This document shows, in pieces, positions 23,701 through 33,699 of a stretch of 64,000 bases of DNA. The notes under the pieces are model-generated. The model did not search any database. It had not been told where the DNA came from and was given only the letters and a program-made list of their open reading frames with translations. The DNA comes from Lottia gigantea (taxonomy: Eukaryota > Mollusca > Gastropoda > Lottiidae): contig NW_008706746.1 of NCBI RefSeq assembly GCF_000327385.1, positions 2,102,976 to 2,166,975 of the forward strand. Reading direction: 5' to 3'. Numbering within the stretch: the stretch's first letter is position 1; every line of letters begins with the position of its first letter. A program made the position numbers and the translations under genes.

Positions 23701-25426
23701 TTGTATGAATACCTATCCTATATTCAAGGGAGAGTTAGCTGGTTTACTGTATTACTGTGTGAAAAACAATTGAAGTACATGGACATTTTTAAGATGGCGT
23801 GCCCGGCAAGGTAAACAATCAGCCACACAGAAGCTTGGACATATTTTTAGATTCCATAAAGAGCAGCATGAATAATAACTAATCTGACAAGTTTCTATTC
23901 AATACTCAGATAGGTAATCAACTCATTACCTAAGAACTTAACAATTCCAATGATCATATTAAGTCTCAAATTCAAAATTGCAGCTTCTGTTGTATTGATA
24001 AACAGGTTTTGGCGCGTTTTAAGTCAAGGGCCAAACTTAAAAGCGGTTCACCGAAAAATCTCATCAAAATAAATAATCAGACCAAATTTCATCTAAATCA
24101 TTTGAAAATTCTTGTCTTACCGTACTTACTGGCCAATTTTGACTCGTTTTGACTAAGTCAAGTGTAATAACCATGTTCGAACTTAACCAAGATCTCAACA
24201 AAATAAATGATCTCAGCAAATTTCATTTAAATCAGAAACTGTAGTCTTTATTGTGCTCATGAGAATTGTTGAAAGACCCGATGGACCGACGGCGGACAGG
24301 GGTGACGGTATTAAGCTGTCGAAGTATATGCTCTCCTCATTTTCAAATGTTCAACTGTGGGAAAATCTGATGAAATGTGATCCAGGTAGCTGATGAAATT
24401 GAGATCTTCCAGATGAGAAAGCTGATAATAAAATGTCTATACCCTTGTAAACTAAATTGATCGCCAGAAGAAATACCTGAGATGCATGAAATGCCATTTT
24501 ATACCTATTTCTGCAGGTGTTGAAGCAAGATCGTGATCTAGAAACTGTCCCCATTGCATGGCCATTTGCGTAAGTCTGGCAGATGGGTGGCTTTCGGAGT
24601 TGAACACTTCTTGGCTAACTGTTCTAGCACTTGGTAACAGAGAGCCTAATTCTGAAGTTTGTCGTGGTACTGATTCATCTGAAAGGAATATAAGACACGA
24701 AAAGATTAATCATCAGATTCTAGATGACAGTAATCAGGATACCACGCGAAACAGTCGATTCTTGTTGAAATAGAGTTCAAATCAAACGCTCTCTTCCCAG
24801 AAATATAAAATAAACCCAAATTTTATAATCTAATAACAGTCTTCCTATTCCAATCAGGATGTTTGACTTCCATAGAGTATTTCAAATAAGAATCTTTACA
24901 TTTACCATCATCATAATGATCACTTATCATCCTGAGATAAGAAGCTCCTGCTTGTCCCCATGCGGGATGTTCTAGATTGTTACAACTACCATCAGCTGAT
25001 CGGAACTTTGATTTTCTCTGTTCTTCACTACACGTATGTTTTGATCTAAAAGAATTTACAATCCTTTGAATGTACGTATATAATATTAAAATAAGAACAT
25101 TTGTGCCCACATTCAAAGGAAATTGTTTATGTAAAATAAATCGAACCAAACCTAAAAACTCTGTGTTAAATATAATGAAAGAATGATTGGAATAATGATA
25201 TCATGAAAACAATAAGGTAGATCTGTTAAACTATTAAAGTTTTTAGTATTCATGTTAAATTTAGGTTTTGGAAGAGGTAGCACAACCAATAGTAATAATT
25301 AAATGTGATGCACTTACGTTAATGAACCTAAGAATGGTGTTTCTCCATTTGCTGCCGATTCACCGGTCGCAATAGAATCTACTAAAACAATTGATGGAAA
25401 TCGCAATCTCTTCGCCTTAGACCGAT
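20538..25426 (-). CDS. Animal haem peroxidase (peroxidasin/chorion-peroxidase-like), nine exons, incomplete at both ends
   Basis: Spliced gene read from high to low coordinates. Exons: 25426-25318, 25045-24906, 24678-24505, 23631-23580, 23013-22913, 22726-22622, 22415-22305, 21677-20999, 20707-20538. All junctions are GT-AG and every split codon is completed in frame, giving about 546 residues without a stop. Family members are secreted or membrane-bound and oxidise halides, phenols or tyrosine with H2O2. Visible landmarks (numbered from the first full codon): RSADGSCNN entry motif, distal Gln127/Asp130/His131 in WGQFLDHD, Ca ligands Asp132 and Thr202-Phe204-Asp206-Ser208 in TSFIDGSMVYG, distal Arg267, proximal His377 in AAFRYGHSLI, Asn448 in SLNIQRGRDHG, and the ACIIGTQ / NGDRFFY end block. 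Odd: the Glu normally three residues after Arg267 is Val270. No signal-peptide exon and no C-terminal CDN exon were found. Introns hold several dispersed repeats. Family assignment is firm; the subfamily is not. Confidence 0.93.
20999..21677 (-). CDS. Peroxidase exon 8 (distal Arg, proximal His, core)
   Basis: The largest exon, 225 complete codons, from TTAACAG| to TACAA|GTTTGT. Order of motifs: DARVNVIPGLQAMHTL, FHNRIA, YIPSVFG, FTTAAFRYGHSLI (proximal His), SLNIQRGRDHGLPSFAEYR, and RALRNVY. In myeloperoxidase the Arg is followed after two residues by the Glu that forms the second haem ester; here that position is Val, and the usual REHN is RFHN. Confidence 0.95.
21848..22030. repeat. Mollusc-type dispersed repeat ('AATAACTC...AAGTTTCGTC')
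   Basis: Holds AAGGACAATAACTCATACTA, TTTTTCGATTCTTCTG, GGTTCATGCTTCGGTGATAA, CACCAAGTTTCGTCAAAATC and a GGACGGACATGGATGG end. The same order recurs at 43225-43545 and 44882-45135. It directly precedes the dispersed repeat at 22035. Confidence 0.6.
22035..22260. repeat. Dispersed repeat copy 1 (in peroxidase intron)
   Basis: Matches 55125-55350 in the same orientation at roughly 80%, sharing TTATCCAGACTGTACATAC-like, TTTATGATTGGTTAA, TTATATGCAATAA and ATAGTTTGCTTAATTTGA stretches. Lies between peroxidase exons 21677 and 22305. Confidence 0.7.
22305..22415 (-). CDS. Peroxidase exon 7 (LP...CFLAG segment)
   Basis: Starts after AACTCTAG and ends TTGGCAG|GTAACA. Encodes a Gly/Ser/Pro-rich segment with ESFLPND, then GACKNQDDVGIFCFLAG. 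The final Gly codon is split and joins the DARVN start of the next exon, rebuilding the conserved C-F-x-A-G-D junction. Confidence 0.92.
22622..22726 (-). CDS. Peroxidase exon 6 (calcium-binding loop)
   Basis: Starts after CATTTCAG and ends GACG|GTAATT. Encodes GKRQQFNTITSFIDGSMVYG and then an acidic SSEEEMLML stretch. Thr, Phe, Asp and Ser of TSFIDGS are the Ca ligands of the family, and VYGS is the usual continuation. The Cys often seen before the (R)EQ.N motif is a Tyr here, formed by the split codon. Confidence 0.93.
22913..23013 (-). CDS. Peroxidase exon 5 (CFPI block)
   Basis: Starts after AATTACAG and ends ACTACAT|GTAAGT. Encodes EDCFPIYIEEGDSYF followed by CMGFARSQRYEG, matching the family's 'CFPI.IP..D..F...CM.FVRS' block. 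Confidence 0.93.
23580..23631 (-). CDS. Peroxidase exon 4 (52 bp micro-exon)
   Basis: A very short exon after an excellent polypyrimidine acceptor (ATTTTTTTCAG) and ending TTCCGG|GTAAAA. It encodes roughly VNKTKCCEGIKKKSYFSG. The CC pair sits where the family has its conserved Cys-Cys before CFPI. The exon takes two bases at its start and leaves two at its end, exactly the phases the neighbouring exons need. It contains a run of ten A's and an N-glycosylation sequon (NKT). Confidence 0.8.
24000..24315 (-). mobile_element. Pearl-like element D, diverged, in a peroxidase intron
   Basis: Reverse-orientation relative of elements A and C: the reverse complement gives GTCCGCCGTCGGTCCATCGGG, then GAGCACAATAAAGACTACAG, GATCTTGGTTAAGTTCGAAC and a TTAAGTTTGGCCCTTGACTTA stretch. 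It is more diverged than A or C and holds about two units. It lies in the intron between exons 24505-24678 and 23580-23631. Confidence 0.6.
24505..24678 (-). CDS. Peroxidase exon 3 (distal haem pocket)
   Basis: Starts after CCTTTCAG and ends GAAATAG|GTATAA. Encodes LLPSARTVSQEVF and then LTQMAMQWGQFLDHDL. The Gln, Asp and His of QFLDHD correspond to myeloperoxidase Gln91, Asp94 (haem ester) and His95 (distal His); the last Asp is a Ca ligand. All four are present. Confidence 0.93.
24906..25045 (-). CDS. Peroxidase exon 2 (domain entry)
   Basis: Starts after TCTTTTAG and ends at GATG|GTAAAT. It carries the conserved entry of the animal peroxidase domain: a Cys in SKHTCSEEQ, then FRSADGSCNN, then HPAWGQAGASYLRM and YDD. 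These match the usual 'YR..DGSCNNL..P.WG.....RL....Y.DG' pattern. Confidence 0.9.
25318..25426 (-). CDS. Peroxidase exon 1 of those visible (pre-domain linker)
   Basis: Bounded by acceptor ATTTTCAG and donor AC|GTAAGT. It encodes about 35 residues, RSKAKRLRFPSIVLVDSI at the start, with a basic stretch that could be a propeptide or linker. It begins with two bases of a split codon, so at least one further upstream exon (probably with the signal peptide) must exist; I could not identify it between 25440 and 27200. It ends in AC, completed by the A that opens the next exon. Confidence 0.72.
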
Positions 25427-25634
25427 CTGAAAATACTAAAACAATCAAACAGAAAATCAGAACAGATTATATTATTCTTAAATAACAAAAACATTTTGTG
25501 ATTCTAGTAAAATACAATGTATAGTCTAGCAAAATATTTTTACACATCCGGGTACGATTCAAACATAAACAAGAACATTCTACTTGTATTGGGTTCTTTA
25601 TTATCTAGCAATGTTCATAAAACCTTTATCATCG

Positions 25635-25820
25635 AGGGGTTCCGTTGCACAGCCGGTTAGAGCGTGATAATTTTAATTTTACTCCTTTGGTTACATTGAA
25701 CAAATGGTAGTCGAGGGTTCTGAAAGGTGTTCTTCGTCGGCTAATTATTGCAGTCGACCCAGCTGTGGATGGGTACGGATAATGCCGGCGAAAAGGATCC
25801 CCGTGAACCTAAGTTGTGAT
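25635..25820 (+). repeat. tRNA-derived SINE, second family
   Basis: GCACAGCCGGTTAGAGCG (25647-25664) closely resembles a tRNA A-box region, and GTCGAGGGTTCTGAAAG downstream is a degenerate B box. It is followed by CAGTCGACCCAGCTGTGGAT and GGGTAC, a body segment I recall from metazoan tRNA SINEs. It lies just upstream of the first visible peroxidase exon. Confidence 0.55.
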
Positions 25821-25829
25821 CGATGTAAA

Positions 25830-27285
25830 AATAGTTGTTTCTTCGGTCTCTTCAAAGTATCAGGAACCGTTCTACTTGAATACAGATTTAGATCATGGAG
25901 ATGTTCCTACCTTTTTTCTGACAATTCAGTGCCGGAAGCAAAATACAGAAAATTAGAAATATACTGTCCTTCATCATACTGCCAGGAAACCTGACAAAAA
26001 TTGAGACATATCTTGACATACCATAAAATGTAGTTTTGTATGGTGGCTCACATACGACATTTCCACTTCTTATTTTGAATTAAAAACTTTTTTTACTTGG
26101 TGAAAATTATGTGAGCCACAAGTACAAACAAGAAACAACAACAAAAAATCAACCAAACCAACAATTTTTGGAAAGTAAATCAATTCAGAAAACACAATAG
26201 TCCGAAGATCAACCTCTGTACTGTCTTCGCATGCATTTATATATTAGGCTTGCTTTAAAACAGTGTTAATAGTATGCAAATGAATAAATTAATATTAATT
26301 TTTGCAAGTCAATGATGAATAGAATACAAAAAATTTCAGCCAAAAAGTTCAAAATTTTAGCTGAAAAACGTCTTCTGTTGAAAAAAATTTCAAAGTAATA
26401 AAGTGAGACATTCTAAGATCAACAGTACTATTTCTGATCCTCATAAGAATACTTGAAAAATTCGATTTATGTAAAGATTTTCTCTCAAACCATTCTGTGA
26501 AATAAGAAATTATATGGTTGACATGTTAACACATGCGTTTTATTCAAAATCAACCAACCAAAGTAACCGGGCTCTGGATTCATAACCCATTAGGATGCTT
26601 TATAAAAATTATAACGAAAAACAACCTACTTCAATTTATCAAAACGTTGCTGTGAATATTGTGAGATGTCTTCTTCGAATCATTAGCTTCAGTCGGCAAA
26701 ATATTATTGGATGGTATAAATAGTTGACCAATCATCAAGCTTCGCTTATTCTCAGTCTATTAATTTAATTCAAACCAAAAATGAATTTGCACGTGCGGGT
26801 TACATTCGAAACTAGCTGTCTGCAAATAGAGGTCTCTGAATAGTTTTGGATCATGAGTTGTAAATAAACCCTTGAGCCGCTGCCATAAGCCACCGAGGGG
26901 GTATAGGATTGAGCGAAGGAGTGAGCGAGGGGGTGGGGGGGGGGGGGGGCAATACAAGCACTGTATTAATACACCAATGAGCGTGTTTTTTTTTTTTTTC
27001 TTAAATTGAATCCATGTGAAATGCATATTTTGTTTTTCTGCAGAATGATGCTTCTTCTTTTGGTCTCGCTCGAATTTGCCAAACATTGAACGAGATTCTG
27101 ATTAATGTGTGCTTATACATGTTTTTTTTCATATGACAATTTATCCAAATATATAAATCAGTCATCCAGTCAGCTATCAATTTCAGTTCCAGATGTAGAG
27201 CTAAGGCCGCCATCTATAAGTGTCAAATAAACTTCGTTATAGAGTCAAGTCACTGTGATTGACTATTTGAAACATGTACTGAAAG
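25830..27285. other. No gene seen; upstream side of the peroxidase gene
   Basis: The promoter and first exon of the peroxidase should lie here or further right. A plus frame from 25704 and two minus frames near 27.0 kb show no recognisable domain. Confidence 0.4.
26927..26949 (+). other. G-run (G5-T-G15)
   Basis: GGGGG, T, then about 15 G's, preceded by GAGCGAAGGAGTGAGCGA. Potential G-quadruplex, about 1.5 kb upstream of the first visible peroxidase exon. Confidence 0.75.
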
Positions 27286-27288
27286 TTG

Positions 27289-27453
27289 ATGGAAAAGAAA
27301 ACCCTTTGGTTTTCTGGAAAATACATGAAACTTTATATCTTCATTTTGCTGTTTTTAGCTGTACATGCAAGCAAAGTTGCGGTAAAGATTATGTTGTCGA
27401 TCGAAGGCCTTGCTTTTAATTCAAAACGATCGTTACTTGCTGAATATGCATGA
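27289..27453 (+). CDS. Candidate small secreted peptide or signal-peptide exon
   Basis: Short ORF of 54 codons. After a second Met at 27325 comes a classic signal peptide, KLYIFILLFLAVHA, followed by SKVA. A possible donor (GTTGCG|GTAAAG, intron from 27384) directly follows, so this may be the first exon of a secreted protein rather than a complete 54-aa peptide. No homologue is recognised and no downstream exon was found. It could be a chance hydrophobic stretch in AT-rich DNA. Confidence 0.3.
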   Translation: MEKKTLWFSGKYMKLYIFILLFLAVHASKVAVKIMLSIEGLAFNSKRSLLAEYA

Positions 27454-27714
27454 TAATTCGTTTTTAAAGTTTGATTAACATTTGTGACTTCTATATGATG
27501 CATTCCGTTTATAATGTATGTTCAAGCATTATAACTTAAAAAATTAATTAACTAAAAGCCGTTTTAGCTGCTTTATTCATCTGATTTTTTTTTTCAATAG
27601 CCAATCCAGTGGGTTAGAAACTGGCAAGCTGAAAACATCAGATTAGCCAGTCGGTTTCAGCTGCTAGCCAGTCACTTTTTACAAAATATTTCGCATGAAG
27701 GGTCTACTTTAATT

Positions 27715-27887
27715 CCATGGTTTATAAAAAGCATGCGTAGGAAAATATTCTTCCAATTATTGCGAGTGAATCCTGATGATTTTGATCTTTTGGGAATCAA
27801 ATTTCAACATCAATTCTACACCTATTATAAGTGTGTTCCCATTGGCTCCACATTCTTGCAGTGGACAGTGGTAATTCAATAAAGATG
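27715..27887 (+). mobile_element. DIRS-like retrotransposon reverse transcriptase fragment
   Basis: A short fossil: the frame reads FFQLLRVNPDDFDLLGIKF and then a KCVPIGST block and FLQWTV. From memory these align with the 'FRLLPVHP.DFDLLGF.....FDKC.PMGCS...F..FSTFLQW' core of DIRS-type (tyrosine-recombinase) retrotransposon reverse transcriptases. Only a fragment remains and no terminal repeats were seen. The DIRS assignment rests on pattern memory. Confidence 0.55.
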
Positions 27888-28394
27888 AAGGATTATTAAA
27901 TATCGAACGCTACTTGAATGATTCCATTGATTTGTAGTTCAGGATAAACCAATGAGATTGAAAAATTATCATGGATTGCTTTTTTGGAGTATGTTATTAG
28001 GTAATCCGTTATCGACAGAAAAAAAAAGCCAGGCCTACTACAACATTAAAATTTATGGGATTTATAATTGGCACGTCTCTGCATGTGTAACTCAGAACTA
28101 ATACCTTGATTAAATCCTTTCTCAGTAGAAAGAAAGTATTTCATAAGGAAATGTGCTCCATGATAGTGTCCTTAGTGACAGTGCTGGCTTTCGTAATCTT
28201 GTTAGCAATGTTTATTATGTTACATAATCTAATTCTTGCAAAAATCAACCCATCGTTCGTGATTAGGCCTACCTTTTTAGAGCTGTAGTTTTATCTTTTA
28301 TTCTGTGTAGGGACGAAAAACAGACACATTAAATTTGGTATTGATAATGAAGTTCTTGTGTATATTTTTGTGAAATGCTTTCTTGTTGATGCGG

Positions 28395-28625
28395 GTGTTA
28401 GATAATAATATATCTGATTCTACTTCTCGGCGGGTGTGGAAATTATTCCGATGAAAGGTACCTTAACTTCCCTAAAGAAAAAGGACAACGCCTCGGTTTT
28501 TGTCCCATCCGAACGACTGGGCGCTTTTTCCAAGTCAGCCCCTCCGACCTGCATCACTTACAGGGAAAACCGGATTGAAAAAATATCAAGCTATTTTCTC
28601 GACCTATGCCAGGATTAAACCAATA
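28395..28625 (-). repeat. SINE copy, same family as 48.4 kb, diverged
   Basis: Shares the order GAACGACTGG, TTTTTCCA.GTCAG.CCCT, C.T.CATCACTT, AGGGA.AA and 'tcgacctatgccaggatt' with the 48240-48583 SINE, in the same orientation. The B-box part is degenerate and the tRNA head is cut off. Confidence 0.6.
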
Positions 28626-28629
28626 GCCC

Positions 28630-29710
28630 AGATTAGATTTGATAAACAAAGTGAAGCAGCTTTAAATAAATACTTATTATCGTTATAAGCTGTGTAACTA
28701 AGAGGATCAAATCATTTTTATCAGACTCATCACCTGTTATTCTTGCGTAGGATTATTGAAGTTCCCTCCCTTTGCTATTGAAATTAAATAAATATAGGAC
28801 TCCAATAAAACATTTTATGCAAATGATTGACGAATGTAGTCCAGGCTATTTTAGAAATCTTCTTTCTCTCTCTCTCTTAGGGTTTTTGCATGCCTATTTT
28901 TCATTAATTTTTGGTCTAGATTTGGAATTTGATGTCTGAAATTGCATTAACTTAAAGATTTGGGGAGATGATGAGAGACTTAAAGACGGAAAAATAATTC
29001 TAAAAATAGTCGTTTTGTGAACTGCCCAACTCTTGCGGATGAGTATAACCGGTAGAAGTCTACTTTCAATTTTCATGGTCAACATATTATAATATATTGA
29101 ATTTTTTAGGAGACATTAAGAATTGGTTAGGCTTTCATTCGACATATTGGAAAGCTTTCAATGAGATTTCTGGAAAAAGTTGTAGAAAGTTGAATTTCGT
29201 GTTTTAACATGGGAAGAGATGGCAAATGAATTAGTGGAGTGAGTCCATATCTTGGAGCTACTTCCCTTGAACCAAAATAGTGCGTTTTTTTTTAGAAGCT
29301 CAAATAAACGAAAACTAGAGACCAAAATCTAGATATACGATATACCTCATCTGAAAGTTTTAAACAAAAATTACTGCCGTGTTTTAAGAATCAAAACTGT
29401 TAACACAACAACTAGTACACTCCGTTTTTAATTCAAATTTTTTAAAACAAATTGTGTTGGAACTTTGTCTTGCGTTTGTGGCAAAGGGAGGAAACTGGGG
29501 CTCATCCCACAGACTACAATAAAAGCTAACTAATTTGACTTGCTGTAAAAATAGAGAGAGATGCTTTCTCTGTGTTCTTTTTTGTCAGGACGCCATGTCA
29601 TCGGCGAGTTAACATCAAATAAAGTTGTGGTCAACATCGTATACTTTTTTATCGTGCCGTCATCTTCAGTCATGTTCGTCGCTGCTACATATTTTATAGA
29701 TAAGTTCACG
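28630..29710. other. No gene seen
   Basis: AT-rich with a short CTCTCT run near 28865; a minus frame 28894-29085 has no motif. Confidence 0.45.
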
Positions 29711-29720
29711 TATTATTTGT

Positions 29721-30104
29721 ACGGAGCCCTAAGGCGCAATTGTAAACATATTTATTTATTATTTCGTTTAAACGAAATAATTATTTCGATTAAACGAAAT
29801 AATTATTTCGTTTAAACGAAATAATTATTTCGTTTTAACGAAATACCCGATGTTTATTTCGTTTAAACGAATTAATTTTTTCGTCTATTTCGTTTAAACG
29901 AAATAATTAACTCATCTTTTTATTTCGTTTAAACGAATTAGTTATTTCGTTTAAGCGAATTAATTATTTCGTTTAAACGAAATAAACATAGGGTATTTCG
30001 TTAAAACGAAATAAATGATGTTATTTCGTTTAAACGAATTAATTATTTCGTTTAAACGAAATAATAAATAAATATGTTTACAATTGCACCTTAAGAGCTC
30101 CGTA
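29721..30104. mobile_element. Foldback element made of 12 palindromic units
   Basis: The whole 384 bp is a near-perfect inverted repeat centred near 29910. The left end ACGGAGCCCTAAGGCGCAAT mirrors the right end ATTGCACCTTAAGAGCTCCG. The interior has 12 copies of the 16 bp palindrome TTTCGTTTAAACGAAA or close variants, and the arms match beyond them (for example ATACCCGATGTTTATTTCG against its mirror). A 7 bp direct repeat TATTTGT lies on both sides (29714-29720 and 30105-30111), as expected of a transposed element. Short ORFs here are products of the repeat. Confidence 0.8.
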
Positions 30105-30114
30105 TATTTGTCTT

Positions 30115-32965
30115 GTTTGCATAATGTCACACATTTATTGAGCTCATAACATATTTCATGCAAATTGTTTTAATGATGGATAATTACAAAATTTTTGTTA
30201 GCCTCTTTAGGCTATTGAAATTTCGATACCAAATATTCCAGTTCATACAGTTGTGGTAGAAAAAGTAAACAAGGGGGCTGGAAATTATTTAGTTTAACAT
30301 TATTATAATAAACCTTTAAAATTTTGATCATCTTTTATATCATTAAAGTCTTTTGCGCCACCATGATTCTATTCGAGACTGATTGTTGAAAAGATTTCTC
30401 CAATATTTTTTCACAAGTTGTCTTTTCCTCACGCGAATTAAATTTAAATTAATCATGAAATGGCAATCAGAAATAGAAAAAAATAACGATCTAAATTCGA
30501 CATGGAATGTGATTTAACATCACAAAGAATGGTCCTTAAGGGAATTGCATGCATGTTGAAATTAGTTGTTAATGTTAAAAACGCAATGTAGTGACTGATT
30601 GGATATATGGGTGGGTATTAATATGTGCTAGAGATGAATTAGTAAAATAATAATGTTCAACAAAATATTCCTCAAAGGACATTTGATTTGTGTATATATA
30701 TTTCTTTTTGCTGCTTTCTTGGAATATATAATGTACTAAAATGGATATATATGCAAAATGAATATGAGATATCGAGTTCTAGGTAATTTTTAACAGAACC
30801 TACCTCTTTACTATTTGCATACGACACAATAGCGAAATTGCTATTTGTTAAAAAACATTAGCCTATGCTGAATCCAGATATTTGCATGTAGTATGATTAA
30901 GTATATGTTATGCCCAAGAATAGATGAAAAATATGATGATTTGTCGCGACCTATATTTTGAATCATGGTGAAATATAACCTATACAACAGGGTAACGATA
31001 GATCAACTACTGTACATCAGTTAAAAATAATTTTAATGTCTTTTATAGCAAAAAAGTAGTCTATTACTAGACCTTAACTAACACGATTAAAATAACAGAA
31101 TGTACATCATACAATTGAGTTAATAATATTACTATGGTATAACGTATATGAGTGAAATTACCAAAATAACTAGTTTATTATCCCAAGTGAGTAAGAATAT
31201 GCGGAATCCCTGAATATTGTAGGTTATGTACAAACACGACAGAAGGCTTTATGATATTTAAAAGCTCGTATCTACAGGCATTTTATAGCGTTTTTTTAGG
31301 GTTTTAAATGTCATAAAAACCAAAGTGTTTCGTCTGACTTATAAACAGACAAAAACTTATTTACTCGGTTTTTCGTGTCGATAATAATAAATCAAATTTA
31401 AATAAGGGGTGCCTTCAAGACTCGACCAGTGAGTTAGACTTACTATATGTAAGACATTTAACGTCGACAATGACCTCAAGAAGGGAAGGTGAGTGAGTTG
31501 GTCGGGGGAAATAAGGGAAGATAGTAACCTGCTCACCGTGAAAGATAGGCGAGTCCGTTTAAACGTATCACGGTAAAGAATGGCATTTGATACTAGACCT
31601 AAAGTCAATATTGTAATCAAATCTATTAAAAAAAAATCGTATGATATGAACTCAAACTCATAATAAAATATTGGTAAAATTTAAAATAGCATTAAATGCA
31701 TAAGAGAGTGGCATAATTATCCAGTAAAAGCTACAAAGCTGGGGACTATATTTAGGTAGCAATATTACTATCACGTGACAAGTCAATGCCGGAAGTAAAG
31801 AAAGAGTCTCGCTCAGGAAGACACAACGAAATTCAACATTATTTAGGCCTATCCCTTTTCGAAATGGGCGAACGTATAGGGCCCCAGGATACCCATCCTT
31901 ACATAAATGCAAAATAAAACGCATTGCTTGAACACAAATTGCACCTAACAGTGTTCACTGGAGTTAATAAACGTGCTCTATAATGTTTATGAATTTTAAA
32001 CATTCTCGAAGAAGTGGAATTTTCTATTAAAGGGCGAATATCGTCTCTACAAACGTGGTCAATTCAGTCGGCGACCAGTGTGTTAGACTTTATATTTAAT
32101 AAGGCATTCTGGAGTTAAAAAGTTTTAGATAGTTAGACCGGGATGTAAGCAGGGATTTTAAATAAAAGAGATGTTGTGAGATAAAACAAAAAATCCCGTT
32201 AGAGCAATGGGTGACGTCACCAGAGGGGTTAAAATGAGGTTTCGTGACAGTATGCTGCTCTATATTTGAAGCAATTTGATTTAAGCACTCTTCAAAAGCT
32301 AACCCTCTTATTTTAGAATTTAATACTGTGTTTGGACCACTTGACACCTAGAAATCGCTTTAACTTAGAGCTGAATGGTAGGCTATACAAAAAACCTATC
32401 TTTCTAATAATATCACAAAATGGGAGTATCTCAGAATTGCACCAAGTATGCAAATTGCATATTCTCAGAAGATCACTAAACACACCAAACATCAATGGAA
32501 TAATACCCAAAGCTGAACCTTAGTGTGGATAATATTACTGAAACAGTGCACTAAAGTAGTTTTAATAGCTTGAATTATTTATGTTTGGTTAACTTTTATA
32601 ATTTGTTGTATTTAGATAAGAGGAATAAATTCCATTTTACAACCTTTATCTTTAAAGATTTAAAATATCTTGAAATAAAAACAATTATTGAAAATAAAGG
32701 TGCACAGTGAGGGTGGTCTAGAACTTAAAATCTTAGTAAGTCCTGATTTTTGTTGATTTTCATAAATATGATATTTACGTATTCATTGATAAATTCATTT
32801 GCAGACACATTCTTCTTAGCCTACTTTGAATATTCCATGCAAATCAATTCTGTGCAGAGGACGAAAAAGAGTAGGGTGTAAAACTCCATTCATTTAATTT
32901 TTTACGACTACGGGCTTTTGTAGGTTGGCCTAAACTAGTATGGACAATAGCCAATTATCATTTTA
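30115..32965. other. No gene seen; probable old repeats
   Basis: The segments near 31420 and 32070 share 'cgaccagtg.gttagactt.ta', suggesting two copies of an old repeat. Minus frames at 31357-31924 and 32096-32510 have no recognisable domains. Confidence 0.4.
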
Positions 32966-32967
32966 CA

Positions 32968-33615
32968 AAGTTTGATACTTAATAATACTAGTTTGATACT
33001 TATCACTACTAGCTTGATACTTACTACTACTAGTTTGATACTCACTACTACTAGTTTGATACTTACCACTACTAGTCTGACACCATACAGCTACTAGCTT
33101 GATGTTCACTATAGTCTGACATCATACAACTACTAGCCTGATACTCACCACTACTAGTTTGATACTTACCACTACTAGTCTGACACCATACAACTACTAG
33201 CTTGATACTTACCACTACTAGTTTGATACTTACCACCACTAGTCTGACACCATACAACTACTAGCTTAATACTCACCACTACTAGTCTGACACCATACAA
33301 CTACTAGCTTGATACTTACTACTACCAGTTTGATACTTACCACTACTAGTCTGACACCATACAACTACTAGCGTGATACTTACCACTACTAGTTTGATAC
33401 TTACCACTACTAGTCTGACACCATACAACTACTAGCTTGATACTCACCACTACTAGTCTGACACCATACAACTACTAGCTTGATACTTACTACTACTAGT
33501 TTGATACATACCACTACTAGTTCGATACTTACCACCCAGTTTGATACATTACTACTACCAGTTTGATACCAATAAATACAAGTTTGATACTATACAAACA
33601 CTAGTTTGATACCAC
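32968..33615. repeat. Minisatellite, 21-22 bp units in higher-order groups
   Basis: Units are variants of ACTACTAGTTTGATACTTACC. Three main types recur: TTTGATACTTACC, TCTGACACCATACAA and CTTGATACTYACC, often as groups of three (about 64 bp). It ends about 85 bp before the LTR element. The 61-codon minus frame across it merely translates the repeat. Confidence 0.9.
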
Positions 33616-33699
33616 AAAAACGGCATACGATGCGTCTCTTTGTTCACTTGATTATTTTGCTATTTTCTAAGACTGCTCATGTCTATTAGACGACCCATG

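Noticed and set aside
24558-24773. Plus-strand 71-codon frame
   Set aside because: Antisense shadow of peroxidase exon 24505-24678.
26085-26245. Minus-strand open stretch with a hydrophobic LVDFLLLFLVC run, considered as the peroxidase signal peptide
   Set aside because: No in-frame ATG and no donor in the right phase; likely chance in AT-rich DNA.
29561-30163. Frames with KRNN / FRLNEI repeats
   Set aside because: Products of the palindromic foldback element.
33072-33257. Ser/Gln-rich 61-codon minus frame
   Set aside because: Pure translation of the minisatellite.
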